Notes: generated from the letters alone by a model not told the origin. 64,000 bases of DNA from Caloranaerobacter sp050286925 (GCF_050286925.1 NZ_JBFWFX010000008.1:41196-105195); one strand, 5' to 3'; positions 8,447-17,487 are shown, counted from the first letter of the stretch. Program-made: numbers and translations.

Positions 8447-9448
8447 ATGAGCGATAAAAAAGTAATTTTAAGTGGAATTAAACCTTCAGGAGAATTGACA
8501 CTTGGTAATTATTTGGGAGCAATAAAAAATTGGATAGAGCTTCAAGATGAATATGAATGTTATTATTGTATTGTTGATTTACATGCTATTACTGTACCTC
8601 AAGTACCAAAAGATTTAAGGAGAAATACTTTGGAGATTTTAGCACAGTATATCGCTAGTGGAATAGACCCAGAGAAAAACACTATTTTTATTCAGTCCCA
8701 TGTTAGTGAACATGCAGAACTAGCTTGGGTTTTAAATTGTTTAACTTATATGGGTGAATTAAATAGAATGACACAATTTAAAGAAAAATCCAGAAAAAAT
8801 GAAGCTAATCTAAATGCAGGGTTATTTACTTATCCTGTATTAATGGCTGCGGATATATTACTATATCAAGCTGATTTAGTTCCTGTTGGTGAAGACCAAA
8901 AGCAGCATCTAGAACTAGCTAGAGATATAGCTAAAAGATTTAATAATAGATATAGTGAAACGTTCAAAATTCCAGAAGCTTATATATCTAAAGTAGGAGC
9001 TAGAATAATGAGCTTACAAGATCCTACAAGTAAAATGTCTAAATCAGATAGCAATGAAAATGGATATATTTTGCTTAAAGATAGCCCAGATGTTATAAGG
9101 AGAAAGATAAAGAGAGCTGTTACAGATTCGTTAAATAGGGTTAAATATTGTGATGAACAGCCTGGAATTAAAAATTTGATTACTATCTATTCTAAACTTT
9201 CAGGTGACAGTATTGAAGAAATTGAAAAGAGATATGAAGGGCAGGGATATGCAAAATTTAAGGCTGATTTAGCTGAAGTAGTGGTTGAAGGATTAAGACC
9301 TTTAAGGGAAAGATTTGAAGATTTAATGAAAAATAAAGATTATTTGGAGAAGGTTTATATTGAGGGAGCGAATAGAGCACAGAGAGTAGCAAGAAAGACC
9401 CTAAGCAAAGTTTATAGAAAAGTTGGATTTGTACAGAGAAAATATTAA
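8447..9448 (+). CDS. trpS: Tryptophanyl-tRNA synthetase
   Basis: A 333-aa class I aminoacyl-tRNA synthetase that charges tRNA-Trp. The HIGH-like segment is PSGELTLGNYLGA (residues 13-25), and KMSKS is at residues 196-200. The GEDQKQHLELARDIA block is typical of TrpRS. Length is normal for bacterial TrpS. It lies behind its own T-box and ends in a bidirectional terminator, so it is a single-gene unit. Confidence 0.97.
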   Translation: MSDKKVILSGIKPSGELTLGNYLGAIKNWIELQDEYECYYCIVDLHAITVPQVPKDLRRNTLEILAQYIASGIDPEKNTIFIQSHVSEHAELAWVLNCLTYMGELNRMTQFKEKSRKNEANLNAGLFTYPVLMAADILLYQADLVPVGEDQKQHLELARDIAKRFNNRYSETFKIPEAYISKVGARIMSLQDPTSKMSKSDSNENGYILLKDSPDVIRRKIKRAVTDSLNRVKYCDEQPGIKNLITIYSKLSGDSIEEIEKRYEGQGYAKFKADLAEVVVEGLRPLRERFEDLMKNKDYLEKVYIEGANRAQRVARKTLSKVYRKVGFVQRKY

Positions 9449-9475
9449 GGAATCCTATTTAAAGGATTCCTTAAT
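9443..9475. terminator. Bidirectional terminator between trpS and the NMT1-like gene
   Basis: The stem ATTAAGGAATCC / GGATTCCTTAAT has a short loop and T-rich flanks, serving the converging genes on both strands. Confidence 0.85.
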
Positions 9476-10465
9476 ATTTTCAACGGCTTTTTTGGCAAAT
9501 TTAGTTGTTACGATTTTATCATAAGGAGCTCTTTTATCAAGTTCTCCGGCTAATTCCATTATATGCATTAGATGCTCTAGGCCTTCTTTTGTTAATACAG
9601 GATCAGGTTTCCAAGTAGCTTGCTCTTTATATCTATTTATAACAGTAATTAGAAGTTCCTTGTCTGCATCTGGAAAATGAGGTTGTATAGCTTCTGCAAC
9701 TTCTTCAGAAGAATGATTTTGTACCCAAAGCATACCTTTATAGATTGCGTTTGTGAAGCCTTGAATTATATCTGGATTTTTTTCAATATAGCTTTTTTTA
9801 GCACAGTATACTGTATATGGAATATAACCTCCTTCTTTACCTATTGAAGCGACTATATAACCTTTACCCTCTTTTTCCATCATTGAAGCAGTTGGTTCAA
9901 AAAGTGTTGTATAATCACCTTCTCCACTTGTAAACGCTCCTGCCATCATTGAAAATTGTATATCAGTACGTACATTTACATCTTTTCCAGGTTCAAGACC
10001 GTGTTTTTTAAGCACATATTCTAAAGTCATTTCAGGGACTCCGCCTTTTCTTCCGCCAAGTATAGTTTTTCCTTTCAATTTTTCAAATGAAAAATCAGGA
10101 TCTTTCTCTCTGCCTACTAGGAAAGAACCATCTTTTTGAGTCAATTGAGCAAAATTAATGGCATAATCTTTTTTACTTTGATTATATACATAGATAGAAG
10201 CTTCTGGGCCCATAAAACCTATATCGGCTTGATTGCTTAGCAGTGCAGCCATTGATTTATCTGCACCTTTACCATTTGTTAATTCTATTTTAATACCTTC
10301 TTCTTCAAAGAAACCTTTTGTTAAAGCTACATATTGTGGAGCATAGAAAACAGAATGTGTAACTTCAACTAATCTTACAGTTTTAAGATTTTCTTTTTGA
10401 CAACCTATTAATAAATTAGATATTATAAGTATGACTATTAAAAATAGAGAAAATTTTTTTTGCAT
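9455..10465 (-). CDS. ABC transporter substrate-binding lipoprotein, NMT1/THI5-like
   Basis: A 336-aa protein with an N-terminal signal and lipobox LLIGC (Cys about residue 22). The body matches the NMT1/SsuA-type periplasmic-binding fold: VRLVEVTHSVFYAPQYVALTKGFFEEEGI, then GKGADKSMAALLSNQADIGFMGPE, then a GGRKGGVPEMTLEYVLKKHG segment. Family members bind nitrate, sulfonates, taurine, thiamine or riboflavin precursors. No permease or ATPase gene is next to it, so it is an orphan here and its ligand is unknown. It has GGAGG upstream of its start. Confidence 0.85.
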   Translation of the reverse strand: MQKKFSLFLIVILIISNLLIGCQKENLKTVRLVEVTHSVFYAPQYVALTKGFFEEEGIKIELTNGKGADKSMAALLSNQADIGFMGPEASIYVYNQSKKDYAINFAQLTQKDGSFLVGREKDPDFSFEKLKGKTILGGRKGGVPEMTLEYVLKKHGLEPGKDVNVRTDIQFSMMAGAFTSGEGDYTTLFEPTASMMEKEGKGYIVASIGKEGGYIPYTVYCAKKSYIEKNPDIIQGFTNAIYKGMLWVQNHSSEEVAEAIQPHFPDADKELLITVINRYKEQATWKPDPVLTKEGLEHLMHIMELAGELDKRAPYDKIVTTKFAKKAVENIKESFK

Positions 10466-10799
10466 TTCATGTTGAACCTCCTTAAGTGTTCAGTTTTAAA
10501 ATTATTATATTCAGTTGTAAATTCAACTGTTACATATAGTTAAAAAATACATTTTAACAAAATATTCAGACTGTTGACGAACTTATATTTTACTTTGTCA
10601 ACAAGCTTTATATTTTAACAAAATATTAGATTATGCAGGAATTTTTAATGTAAAGTGTAATAAATTATATAAAAGATAAAACAAATGGATGATATAATTC
10701 TTGTGTATATAGGCATAATTATTTATAATATTAAGTATAGGCTTTTTGGTATTCATTGGAAATGATAGCATTATTATATTCTAACAGAAGAGGTGTATT
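10466..10799. other. Intergenic region between divergent lipoprotein and pgsA genes
   Basis: This AT-rich 334-bp stretch should hold both divergent promoters. It has a direct repeat TTTTAACAAAATATT at about 10553 and 10614, and the inverted pair GTTGAC / GTCAAC between them. I see no gene. Confidence 0.5.
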
Positions 10800-11348
10800 A
10801 TGAACGTACCTAATATACTTACAACAATTAGGTTTTTATTTATACCAATTTTTATAGGTATTTTCTATTCATCAATAGAAAATAATATACTATATGCTAC
10901 ATATATTTTTATATTGGCTGGAATTACTGATGTTTTAGATGGATATATTGCCAGAAAGTATAATATGGTGACTAAATGGGGAACTGTACTTGATCCTTTA
11001 GCAGATAAGCTCATGCAGATTACTGTTTTAGTTTGTTTTACAGATAAAAAATATTTGCCATTATGGGTTATTACAGTTATAGGCATAAAAGAAATTTTAA
11101 TGATATTAGGAGGATTATTTTTATATTATTTCGTTGACAAAACTGTTATTCCAGCTAATAAGTATGGTAAGATAGCAACAGTATCATTTTATATTGCTAT
11201 TTTATCTATCGTTTTCAAAATAAATAAGCTGATAAGTTATTTACTTGTTTTAGCAGCTGTTATACTTACGCTTATAGCGTTTATTAATTATCTGATTGGA
11301 TTTAGAAAAATAAATCGCATGAATAAGGAAAAAAGCATTGACAAATAA
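10800..11348 (+). CDS. pgsA: CDP-diacylglycerol--glycerol-3-phosphate 3-phosphatidyltransferase
   Basis: A 182-aa membrane enzyme that makes phosphatidylglycerol-phosphate. The CDP-alcohol phosphotransferase motif D-G-x2-A-R-x8-G-x3-D-x3-D is intact as DGYIARKYNMVTKWGTVLD plus PLAD around residues 46-68. Several hydrophobic helices flank it. AGAGGTG precedes the ATG. The promoter of the next transcript overlaps its stop codon. Confidence 0.93.
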   Translation: MNVPNILTTIRFLFIPIFIGIFYSSIENNILYATYIFILAGITDVLDGYIARKYNMVTKWGTVLDPLADKLMQITVLVCFTDKKYLPLWVITVIGIKEILMILGGLFLYYFVDKTVIPANKYGKIATVSFYIAILSIVFKINKLISYLLVLAAVILTLIAFINYLIGFRKINRMNKEKSIDK

Positions 11349-11365
11349 GATAATTATTATATAAT
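11338..11365 (+). promoter_or_regulatory. Promoter of the valS T-box transcript
   Basis: TTGACA (11338-11343), a 16-bp spacer and TATAAT (11360-11365). The -35 hexamer lies within the last codons of pgsA. Confidence 0.8.
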
Positions 11366-11403
11366 ATATTAAAAATTAGGTATTAGGTACTTGGTATTAG
11401 TTA

Positions 11404-11658
11404 AAATAATGGATAAAAGCGTTGAAGGAGAGGAGTAGGTAAACAACCTTCAAGAGAGCAAAACCCATTGGCTGGAAGGTTTTGCAAGGCAATGTTTACT
11501 GAAGGTAGCTCTGGAGCTTCTAGGCTGAACTTAAGTAAGTCTAGACGGTTTTACCGTTATTTAAATGAGAGCCAGATATGTTTTAAATATCTGGAAATAA
11601 GGTGGTACCGCGAAAATGCCCTTCGTCCTTATGTTTGGATGAAGGGCTTTTTTAATCG
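11404..11658 (+). promoter_or_regulatory. T-box riboswitch (valine), upstream of valS
   Basis: The T-box core AAGGTGGTACCGCGAAA lies around 11600-11616 and precedes a terminator stem (GCCCTTCGTCC...GATGAAGGGC) with T6. Stem I starts at GAAGGAGAGGAG. A GTA (Val) triplet after GAAG at 11505-11507 fits the specifier site. A spurious frame covers the leader. The leader would sense uncharged tRNA-Val. Confidence 0.92.
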
Positions 11659-11690
11659 GAAGGATTTTACATTTTAAAGGAAGTGGTTTA

Positions 11691-11861
11691 ATGTTTGAAT
11701 TAGGAGGAGTTTTGTTTATAATAAGTGGATTAATTGTGTTTGGTTCTGATTTATATTTTAAAAAGGGCAAAATAAAAACTCTGAAAGGTTTATTAAAAAT
11801 AAAAATACTTGGACTAATATTATCAATTTTAGGAGCATTTTTAATGTTTTACGGCAAATAG
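11691..11861 (+). CDS. Small two-helix membrane protein between the T-box and valS
   Basis: A 56-aa open frame (starts MFELGGVLFIISG, ends FLMFYGK) with two hydrophobic helices separated by a basic loop (YFKKGKIKTLKGLLKIK). AAAGGAAGTGG lies at good spacing before ATG 11691. It starts about 30 bases after the T-box terminator and ends 25 bases before valS, so it would be co-transcribed with valS and share its tRNA-Val control. I do not recognise the family. Confidence 0.7.
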   Translation: MFELGGVLFIISGLIVFGSDLYFKKGKIKTLKGLLKIKILGLILSILGAFLMFYGK

Positions 11862-11886
11862 ATAATTAGATTGAGGAGGGGAAAAT

Positions 11887-14535
11887 ATGGAGAAGAATTT
11901 AGCAAAAAAGTATAATCCAAAGGATTTTGAAGAAAGAATTTATAACTATTGGAATGAAAATAATTATTTTAGAGCTGAAGTTAATGAAGAAAAAAAACCA
12001 TTTACTATTATGATGCCACCACCTAATGTTACTGGTAGTTTGCATATGGGGCATGCTTTAAACAATACTTTACAAGATATTTTAATAAGATGGAAGCGAA
12101 TGGAAGGTTATGAAGCTTTATGGCTACCAGGGACTGATCATGCGAGTATTTCAACTGAGGCTAAAGTTGTAGCTAAAATACATTCTGAAGGCAAGACAAA
12201 AGAGCAAATAGGTAGAGAAAAGTTTTTAGAAGAAGCATGGGATTGGACAGAAAAGTATGGTGGTAATATAAGAAAACAATTAAAAAAACTTGGAGTTTCT
12301 TGTGATTGGTCAAGAGAAAGATTTACTTTAGATGAGGGATTAAGCAAAGCAGTTGAAGAAGTTTTTATAAAATTATATGAAAAAGGTTTAATTTATAGAG
12401 GAAATAGAATTATAAATTGGTGTCCAAGTTGTAAGACAGCTATTTCAGATGCTGAAGTAGAGCATGAAGAAAAACAAGGCAAGCTATGGCATATTAAGTA
12501 TCCTGTTAAAGATAGTGATGAGTATATTGTTATTGCAACTACTAGACCTGAAACTATGCTTGGTGACGTGGCAGTTGCTGTAAATCCAGAAGATGAGAGA
12601 TATAAGCATTTAATTGGAAAGAAATTAATTTTACCTCTAGTTAATAGAGAAATACCTGTTATAGCAGATGAATATGTAGAAATGGAGTTTGGTACTGGAG
12701 CTGTTAAAATAACTCCAGCACATGATCCAAATGACTTTGAGGTTGGATTAAGACATAATTTAGAGCAAATAAAGATTATGAATGATGATGCAAGTATTAA
12801 TGAATTAGGCGGCAAATATCAGGGAATGGATAGATATGAAGCGAGAAAAGCAATAGTTAAGGACTTGGAAGATAGAGGTTATCTTGTAAAAATTGAAGAT
12901 CATACTCATAATGTAGGTCATTGTGAAAGATGTAAAACTGTTATTGAGCCTATTGTATCAAAACAGTGGTTTGTAAAAATGGAGCCTTTAGCTAAACCAG
13001 CGTTAAAAGCATATAGAGAAGGAAAATTTAGATTTATACCAGAAAGATTCGGTAAAATATATGTTCATTGGTTAGAAAATATTAGAGATTGGTGCATTTC
13101 AAGACAGCTTTGGTGGGGACATAGATTACCTGTATATTACTGTCAAGACTGTGAAGAAGTTATAGTCTCAAGACAAGAACCTGAAAGCTGCCCTAAATGT
13201 GGAAGTACAGATATTAAACAAGACCCAGATACTTTAGATACATGGTTTTCATCTGCTTTATGGCCGTTTTCAACTTTAGGATGGCCTGAAGATACGCCAG
13301 AACTTAAATACTTCTATCCAACAGATGTGTTGGTAACAGGATACGATATTATTTTCTTCTGGGTAGTTAGAATGGTATTTTCAGGATTAGAGCATATGGG
13401 AGATATTCCATTTAAGAATGTTTTAATTAACGGTTTAGTTAGAGATTCATTAGGAAGAAAGATGAGTAAATCATTAGGCAATGGTATTGATCCACTTGAA
13501 ATAATAGATAAGTATGGTGCTGATGCTTTAAGATTTACTTTAGTTACTGGAAATACACCAGGAAACGATATGAGATTCCATATGGAAAGAGTTGAAGCAA
13601 GTAGAAATTTTGCAAATAAGTTATGGAATGCGTCAAGATTTGTTTTAATGAATCTAGGTGAAGAGTTAATAGAGCATGATTTAGCGTTTAATTCACTAAA
13701 AGAAGAAGATAAATGGATAATATCTAGAGTTAATAAGGTAGCAAAGGAAGTTACAGAGAATTTAACAAAATTTGAATTGGGAATTGCAGCTCAAAAGCTA
13801 TATGATTTTATCTGGAGTGAATATTGCGATTGGTATATTGAAATGGTAAAACCTCGTTTGTATGGTAATGATGAACCAAGCAAGAATACTGCAAGATATG
13901 TGCTATTATACGTATTAAAAGACCTTCTAAAATTACTACATCCATTTATGCCATTTATTACAGAGGAGATTTGGCAGCACTTACCAAATACAGAAAGTAG
14001 TTTAATAATAGCAAAATGGCCTGCATATAAAGAAGAATATAATTTTGAAGAATCTGAAAAAAGAATTGGTTTCATAATGGAAGCCGTAAAAAATATTAGA
14101 AATATAAGAGCAGAAATGAATGTAGTTCCTTCTAAAAAAGCTAAAGTAATATTTGTAACTAATAACAATGATATTAAGAATATATTATCCGAAGGAGAGA
14201 TTTATTTTACTACTCTTGCAGGAGCTTCAAGTATAGAAATTAGGGATAATAAAGATGGTATAGGTGAAGATGCAATGTCAGCCGTAGTAGAAGATTGTGA
14301 AATATATTTACCTTTAGAAGAACTAGTTGATATTGGAAAAGAAATAGAAAGATTAGAAAAAGAAAAAGAGAGATTAGAAGGGGAATTAAAAAGGGTAAGA
14401 AGCAAGCTGTCTAATGAAGGCTTTATAAGTAAGGCGCCTAAACATATAGTTGATAAAGAAAGAGAAAAAGAAGCTAAGTATCAAAATATGATGGAAAAAG
14501 TGCTTGAAAGATTGGAAAGTTTAAAGAGAAAATAG
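11887..14535 (+). CDS. valS: Valyl-tRNA synthetase
   Basis: An 882-aa class I synthetase. HMGH is at residues 53-56 (in PPPNVTGSLHMGHALNN) and KMSKS at 525-529. The editing (CP1) domain lies between them, with TTRPETMLGDVAVAVNP. An anticodon-binding domain follows, and a C-terminal coiled coil ends the protein (ELVDIGKEIERLEKEKERLEGELKR). Length fits bacterial ValRS. GAGGAGGGG precedes the ATG. Confidence 0.98.
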   Translation: MEKNLAKKYNPKDFEERIYNYWNENNYFRAEVNEEKKPFTIMMPPPNVTGSLHMGHALNNTLQDILIRWKRMEGYEALWLPGTDHASISTEAKVVAKIHSEGKTKEQIGREKFLEEAWDWTEKYGGNIRKQLKKLGVSCDWSRERFTLDEGLSKAVEEVFIKLYEKGLIYRGNRIINWCPSCKTAISDAEVEHEEKQGKLWHIKYPVKDSDEYIVIATTRPETMLGDVAVAVNPEDERYKHLIGKKLILPLVNREIPVIADEYVEMEFGTGAVKITPAHDPNDFEVGLRHNLEQIKIMNDDASINELGGKYQGMDRYEARKAIVKDLEDRGYLVKIEDHTHNVGHCERCKTVIEPIVSKQWFVKMEPLAKPALKAYREGKFRFIPERFGKIYVHWLENIRDWCISRQLWWGHRLPVYYCQDCEEVIVSRQEPESCPKCGSTDIKQDPDTLDTWFSSALWPFSTLGWPEDTPELKYFYPTDVLVTGYDIIFFWVVRMVFSGLEHMGDIPFKNVLINGLVRDSLGRKMSKSLGNGIDPLEIIDKYGADALRFTLVTGNTPGNDMRFHMERVEASRNFANKLWNASRFVLMNLGEELIEHDLAFNSLKEEDKWIISRVNKVAKEVTENLTKFELGIAAQKLYDFIWSEYCDWYIEMVKPRLYGNDEPSKNTARYVLLYVLKDLLKLLHPFMPFITEEIWQHLPNTESSLIIAKWPAYKEEYNFEESEKRIGFIMEAVKNIRNIRAEMNVVPSKKAKVIFVTNNNDIKNILSEGEIYFTTLAGASSIEIRDNKDGIGEDAMSAVVEDCEIYLPLEELVDIGKEIERLEKEKERLEGELKRVRSKLSNEGFISKAPKHIVDKEREKEAKYQNMMEKVLERLESLKRK

Positions 14536-14538
14536 AGA

Positions 14539-14572
14539 AAAGCTAAGACTCCTTGATGGAGTCTTAGCTTGT
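14539..14572 (+). terminator. Terminator after valS
   Basis: The perfect stem AAGCTAAGACTCC / GGAGTCTTAGCTT with a tetraloop-size loop lies a few bases after the stop. The T-tract is short. Confidence 0.8.
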
Positions 14573-14593
14573 TGACAAAGTTATATTATTTAA

Positions 14594-14799
14594 TGAATTG
14601 AAAAAATAACGTTCATAGACAAATCTTCAGAGAAAACATAGACTTATAATTTCGAAAAATCCTAACGCACCTAATCAAGACGTCCTGTCTTGTAGGATGC
14701 TGGCTTAGCGTCCTGCTAAGCCTACGGATTTTTCTGAAATTATTCATCAAGTTTTCTTGGCTGAAGCTTTGTAATTATTCACTTTTATTTTTTCAATCA
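14594..14799. repeat. Long imperfect inverted repeat (MITE-like palindrome)
   Basis: About 206 bp between valS and folC. The left arm TGAATTGAAAAAATAAC... is matched by ...ATTTTTTCAATCA on the right. Inner matches include ACAAATCTTCAG/CTGAAGCTTTGT, AGAAAAC/GTTTTCT and ATAATTTCGAAAAATCC/GGATTTTTCTGAAATTAT. The centre holds a second hairpin, TAGGATGCTGGCTTAGCG...GCTAAGCCTA. It contains no coding frame, and its sequence differs from the 5799/47369 repeat family. Confidence 0.75.
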
Positions 14800-14874
14800 T
14801 TATATTTATTTAGTTTGTATCCTAAGCTTTTTTTAATGAGTTCTATTTTCTCGATAATATTGAGGAGTGAGATG

Positions 14875-16170
14875 ATGAACTATAAAGAGGCATTAGAGTA
14901 TATTCATGGTACAAGAAAATTTGGAAGCAAATTAGGACTTGAAAATATAAGGATTTTACTTGATTTATTGGGTAATCCTCATAAAGGTTTAAAAATAATA
15001 CATGTAGCTGGAACTAATGGTAAAGGTTCAACTTCATCTTATATTTCGACTATATTAACTGAATCTGGCTATAAAGTAGGATTATTTACTTCACCATATT
15101 TAGAGAGATTTACAGAAAGAATTAGAATAAATGGTAAAGAGATTGAACATGAAAGGTTAGCTCAAGTTACTTCAAAAGTTAAAGAGAAAGTTGAAGAAAT
15201 GGTAAAAAAAGGTTATAACCATCCTACTGAATTTGAAATAGTGACTGCAATAGCTTTTGTTTATTATAAAGAAGAAAAAGTTGATTTTGTAGTGCTTGAA
15301 GTTGGATTAGGTGGAAGATATGATTCTACTAATATTATTGAAAATCCATTGGTTTCGGTTTTAACTCCAATTTCATTAGATCACAAAGATATACTTGGAG
15401 ATACTATAGAAAAAATTGCCTGGGAAAAGGCAGGGATAATAAAAGAAAATGGACTCGTTGTAAGTCATCCTCAAGTAGATGAAGCACAAAAAGTTATTGA
15501 GAATGTTGTTAAGGATAAGAATGGCAAGCTTATAATAGCACCTGTTGAAGATGTAGAAGTGATTGAATGTACAGGATTAGGTAGCAAATTCAATTTTAAA
15601 TTTAATGGAAAGACTTTTGAAAATCTTAAGATTAATCTTATAGGAGAGCATCAAATAAATAATGCTTGTGTAGCTTTAACAGTTATACTTACTTTATTGG
15701 AAAATAAATATATAGATATTGATGAAGATTGTATCAGGAGAGGATTATTGAAAACTGAGTGGAAAGGCAGATTAGAAATATTAAGACGTAATCCGACATT
15801 TATTATAGACGGTGCTCATAATTTAGCAGGAGCAAATTCTTTAAAAAAGTCTATAAAGGAACTTTTTAAATATAATAAATTAATTCTAGGTATTGGAATA
15901 CTTAGTGATAAAGAGGTTAATAGTATATTGGATGAACTAGTTCATCTAGCAGATGAAATTATTATTACAGAGGCAAATAATCCAAGAAAACTTGAGGCCG
16001 AAAAATTAGCAGACATTATTAAAAAGTTTAACAAGAAATATTTAATTGAAAAAGATATAGAGAAAGCTGTAAATAAAGCTTTAGATATGGCAGAAGAAGA
16101 TGATTTAATATTATTTTCAGGTTCTTTATATTTAATTGGTGATGTCAGAAAAATTATTATGAATGATTAG
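14875..16170 (+). CDS. folC: Folylpolyglutamate synthase / dihydrofolate synthase
   Basis: About 431 aa, a Mur-ligase-superfamily enzyme that adds glutamate to folates (and to dihydropteroate in the bifunctional form). The P-loop is HVAGTNGKGSTSS near residues 43-55. LFTSPYLERFTERI and VLEVGLGGRYDSTN are family signatures, and the C-terminal DGAHNLAG is intact. A longer frame starts at 14815, but GAGGAG at 14862-14867 is 7 bases before ATG 14875 and the conserved protein begins MNYKEALEYIHG. An ATG at 14872 is equally possible. Confidence 0.94.
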   Translation: MNYKEALEYIHGTRKFGSKLGLENIRILLDLLGNPHKGLKIIHVAGTNGKGSTSSYISTILTESGYKVGLFTSPYLERFTERIRINGKEIEHERLAQVTSKVKEKVEEMVKKGYNHPTEFEIVTAIAFVYYKEEKVDFVVLEVGLGGRYDSTNIIENPLVSVLTPISLDHKDILGDTIEKIAWEKAGIIKENGLVVSHPQVDEAQKVIENVVKDKNGKLIIAPVEDVEVIECTGLGSKFNFKFNGKTFENLKINLIGEHQINNACVALTVILTLLENKYIDIDEDCIRRGLLKTEWKGRLEILRRNPTFIIDGAHNLAGANSLKKSIKELFKYNKLILGIGILSDKEVNSILDELVHLADEIIITEANNPRKLEAEKLADIIKKFNKKYLIEKDIEKAVNKALDMAEEDDLILFSGSLYLIGDVRKIIMND

Positions 16171-16181
16171 TTATTATTTTT

Positions 16182-16222
16182 CTCCCATTGAATAAAATAT
16201 ATATATATATTCAAATGGGAGG
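16182..16222 (+). promoter_or_regulatory. Hairpin covering the ribosome binding site of the 74-aa gene
   Basis: The arm CTCCCATTGAATA (16182-16194) is complementary to TATTCAAATGGGAG (16208-16221), with an AT-only loop. The right arm contains the Shine-Dalgarno GGGAGG (16217-16222), 6 bases before the ATG. It may sequester the site in the mRNA. Confidence 0.6.
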
Positions 16223-16228
16223 TCGGTT

Positions 16229-16453
16229 ATGTCTGAAATAGGGTACAAACCATATAAAGATTTAGAAGATTATGTTTTACTGGAAGAAGCTTATTCGAGA
16301 ATGGAAAAACTGAGGCTTTTATCATCATTAAATGATGAAGAAAAATACTGGGAAGAAGCTAATGAGTTTAACGAACTAATTATTGAGATAAAAAGAAGGA
16401 ATATAACAATTGATAAAGAAGTATGGATTAAAAAAATAATAATTGATATATAG
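16229..16453 (+). CDS. Hypothetical protein, 74 aa
   Basis: A small, highly charged, probably helical cytoplasmic protein (EDYVLLEEAYSRMEKLRLL, EKYWEEANEFNELIIEIKRR). It has no signal peptide, cysteines or recognised domain. The start is well supported by GGGAGG 6 bases upstream, which is buried in a hairpin. It stands between folC and a beta-propeller gene, which also has a masked ribosome binding site. Function unknown. Confidence 0.7.
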   Translation: MSEIGYKPYKDLEDYVLLEEAYSRMEKLRLLSSLNDEEKYWEEANEFNELIIEIKRRNITIDKEVWIKKIIIDI

Positions 16454-16466
16454 CTATAATTTAATT

Positions 16467-16537
16467 AATCACCTCTATTCACCCTTATTATTAAATGTGC
16501 ATAAACTGATATAAGGGCGAGCAAGACAGAGGTGATT
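16467..16537 (+). promoter_or_regulatory. Extended hairpin covering the ribosome binding site of the beta-propeller gene
   Basis: AATCACCTCT (16467-16476) is a 10/10 complement of AGAGGTGATT (16528-16537), which is the Shine-Dalgarno. Inside it, CCCTTAT (16482-16488) pairs with ATAAGGG (16511-16517). The arrangement is a two-part stem with an internal loop, which could act as a translational switch. Confidence 0.6.
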
Positions 16538-16543
16538 ATTTTT

Positions 16544-17476
16544 ATGAAGAAGAAACTTATTGTAGCTAATGCTGAGAATGATACATTGACCTTGGTAGAT
16601 TTAGAAAATAAATATGAAATAGAAAACATATTTCTCAATAATATTTGTAGAAGTAAGGAACGAGTTAATATTTCAAGTATAAACAGACCATATATAGGAC
16701 CTCATCATATTATTAGAGGTAGCAATGATTCAATAATATATACTGCTAATTCATATGATAATAGTATTTTTAAGGTAGATATAAACAAAAAAACAGTTAT
16801 AGATACTGTTTATGTGGGAAGCTGTCCAAAACATTTGGAATTGTTAAATGGATGTATATTTGTTACAAATACAGATTCAAATTCAATATCGGTAATAGAT
16901 GAAAAGGACTTTATATTATTAGAAAATATACCTGTAGGTGAGAAACCTCATGATATTAAAATAAATAATAGTAAAAATCGAATTTATGTAGCTAATAGTA
17001 GTGGTTATAGTTTAAGTGTAATCTACTTAGATAGTAATAAAATAGATAAAATTAGACTTAGGTTTAATCCTTTCCATATTATGATAAATAAGAATAAAAT
17101 ATATATATTATGTCCACAGTCAAATGGAATGTATCAAAGCATAATACAAATATTAGATATAAAAGATAATGTATTACTTACAGAATTAGAAGTAGAAGGC
17201 GTAATTTTAGATATGGTTGTTATAGAGAATACAGATATATTATATACTACTAATGCCCTTGATGGTTTTCTCTATAAAATTAATATTGAGAAGAAAAATG
17301 TACTTGAAAAATATTATTTAGGAGGAATGCCTAATTGTATGCTTTACAATGGTGATAATTTATTATTTATTTCAGATGCTTTAAAAAATTGTGTTACTGT
17401 ATTCGACTATAAAAAAGGTAAAATAATAAGAAATATATCAGTAGGGTTAGAGCCTAATGGATTGATTTTAATATGA
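16544..17476 (+). CDS. YncE/YVTN-type beta-propeller protein
   Basis: About 310 aa built of repeated blades of the YVTN kind: IYTANSYDNSIFKVD, IFVTNTDSNSISVID and IYVANSSGYSLSVI, each followed by a turn such as PVGEKPHDIKIN. No signal peptide is visible, so it is probably cytoplasmic or spore-associated; such proteins often act as binding scaffolds. The ATG at 16544 is chosen because AGAGGTGA lies upstream; the GTG at 16532 is inside the ribosome binding site. Substrate unknown. Confidence 0.8.
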   Translation: MKKKLIVANAENDTLTLVDLENKYEIENIFLNNICRSKERVNISSINRPYIGPHHIIRGSNDSIIYTANSYDNSIFKVDINKKTVIDTVYVGSCPKHLELLNGCIFVTNTDSNSISVIDEKDFILLENIPVGEKPHDIKINNSKNRIYVANSSGYSLSVIYLDSNKIDKIRLRFNPFHIMINKNKIYILCPQSNGMYQSIIQILDIKDNVLLTELEVEGVILDMVVIENTDILYTTNALDGFLYKINIEKKNVLEKYYLGGMPNCMLYNGDNLLFISDALKNCVTVFDYKKGKIIRNISVGLEPNGLILI

Positions 17477-17487
17477 TAGAAAGAAAA

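Noticed and set aside
11468..11677. Open frame of 69 codons on the plus strand
   Set aside because: It lies entirely inside the valS T-box leader; the RNA structure explains it.
16467..16537. Known riboswitch class (e.g. c-di-GMP, PreQ1) before the beta-propeller gene
   Set aside because: I could not match any conserved aptamer core; only the hairpin with the buried Shine-Dalgarno is supported.
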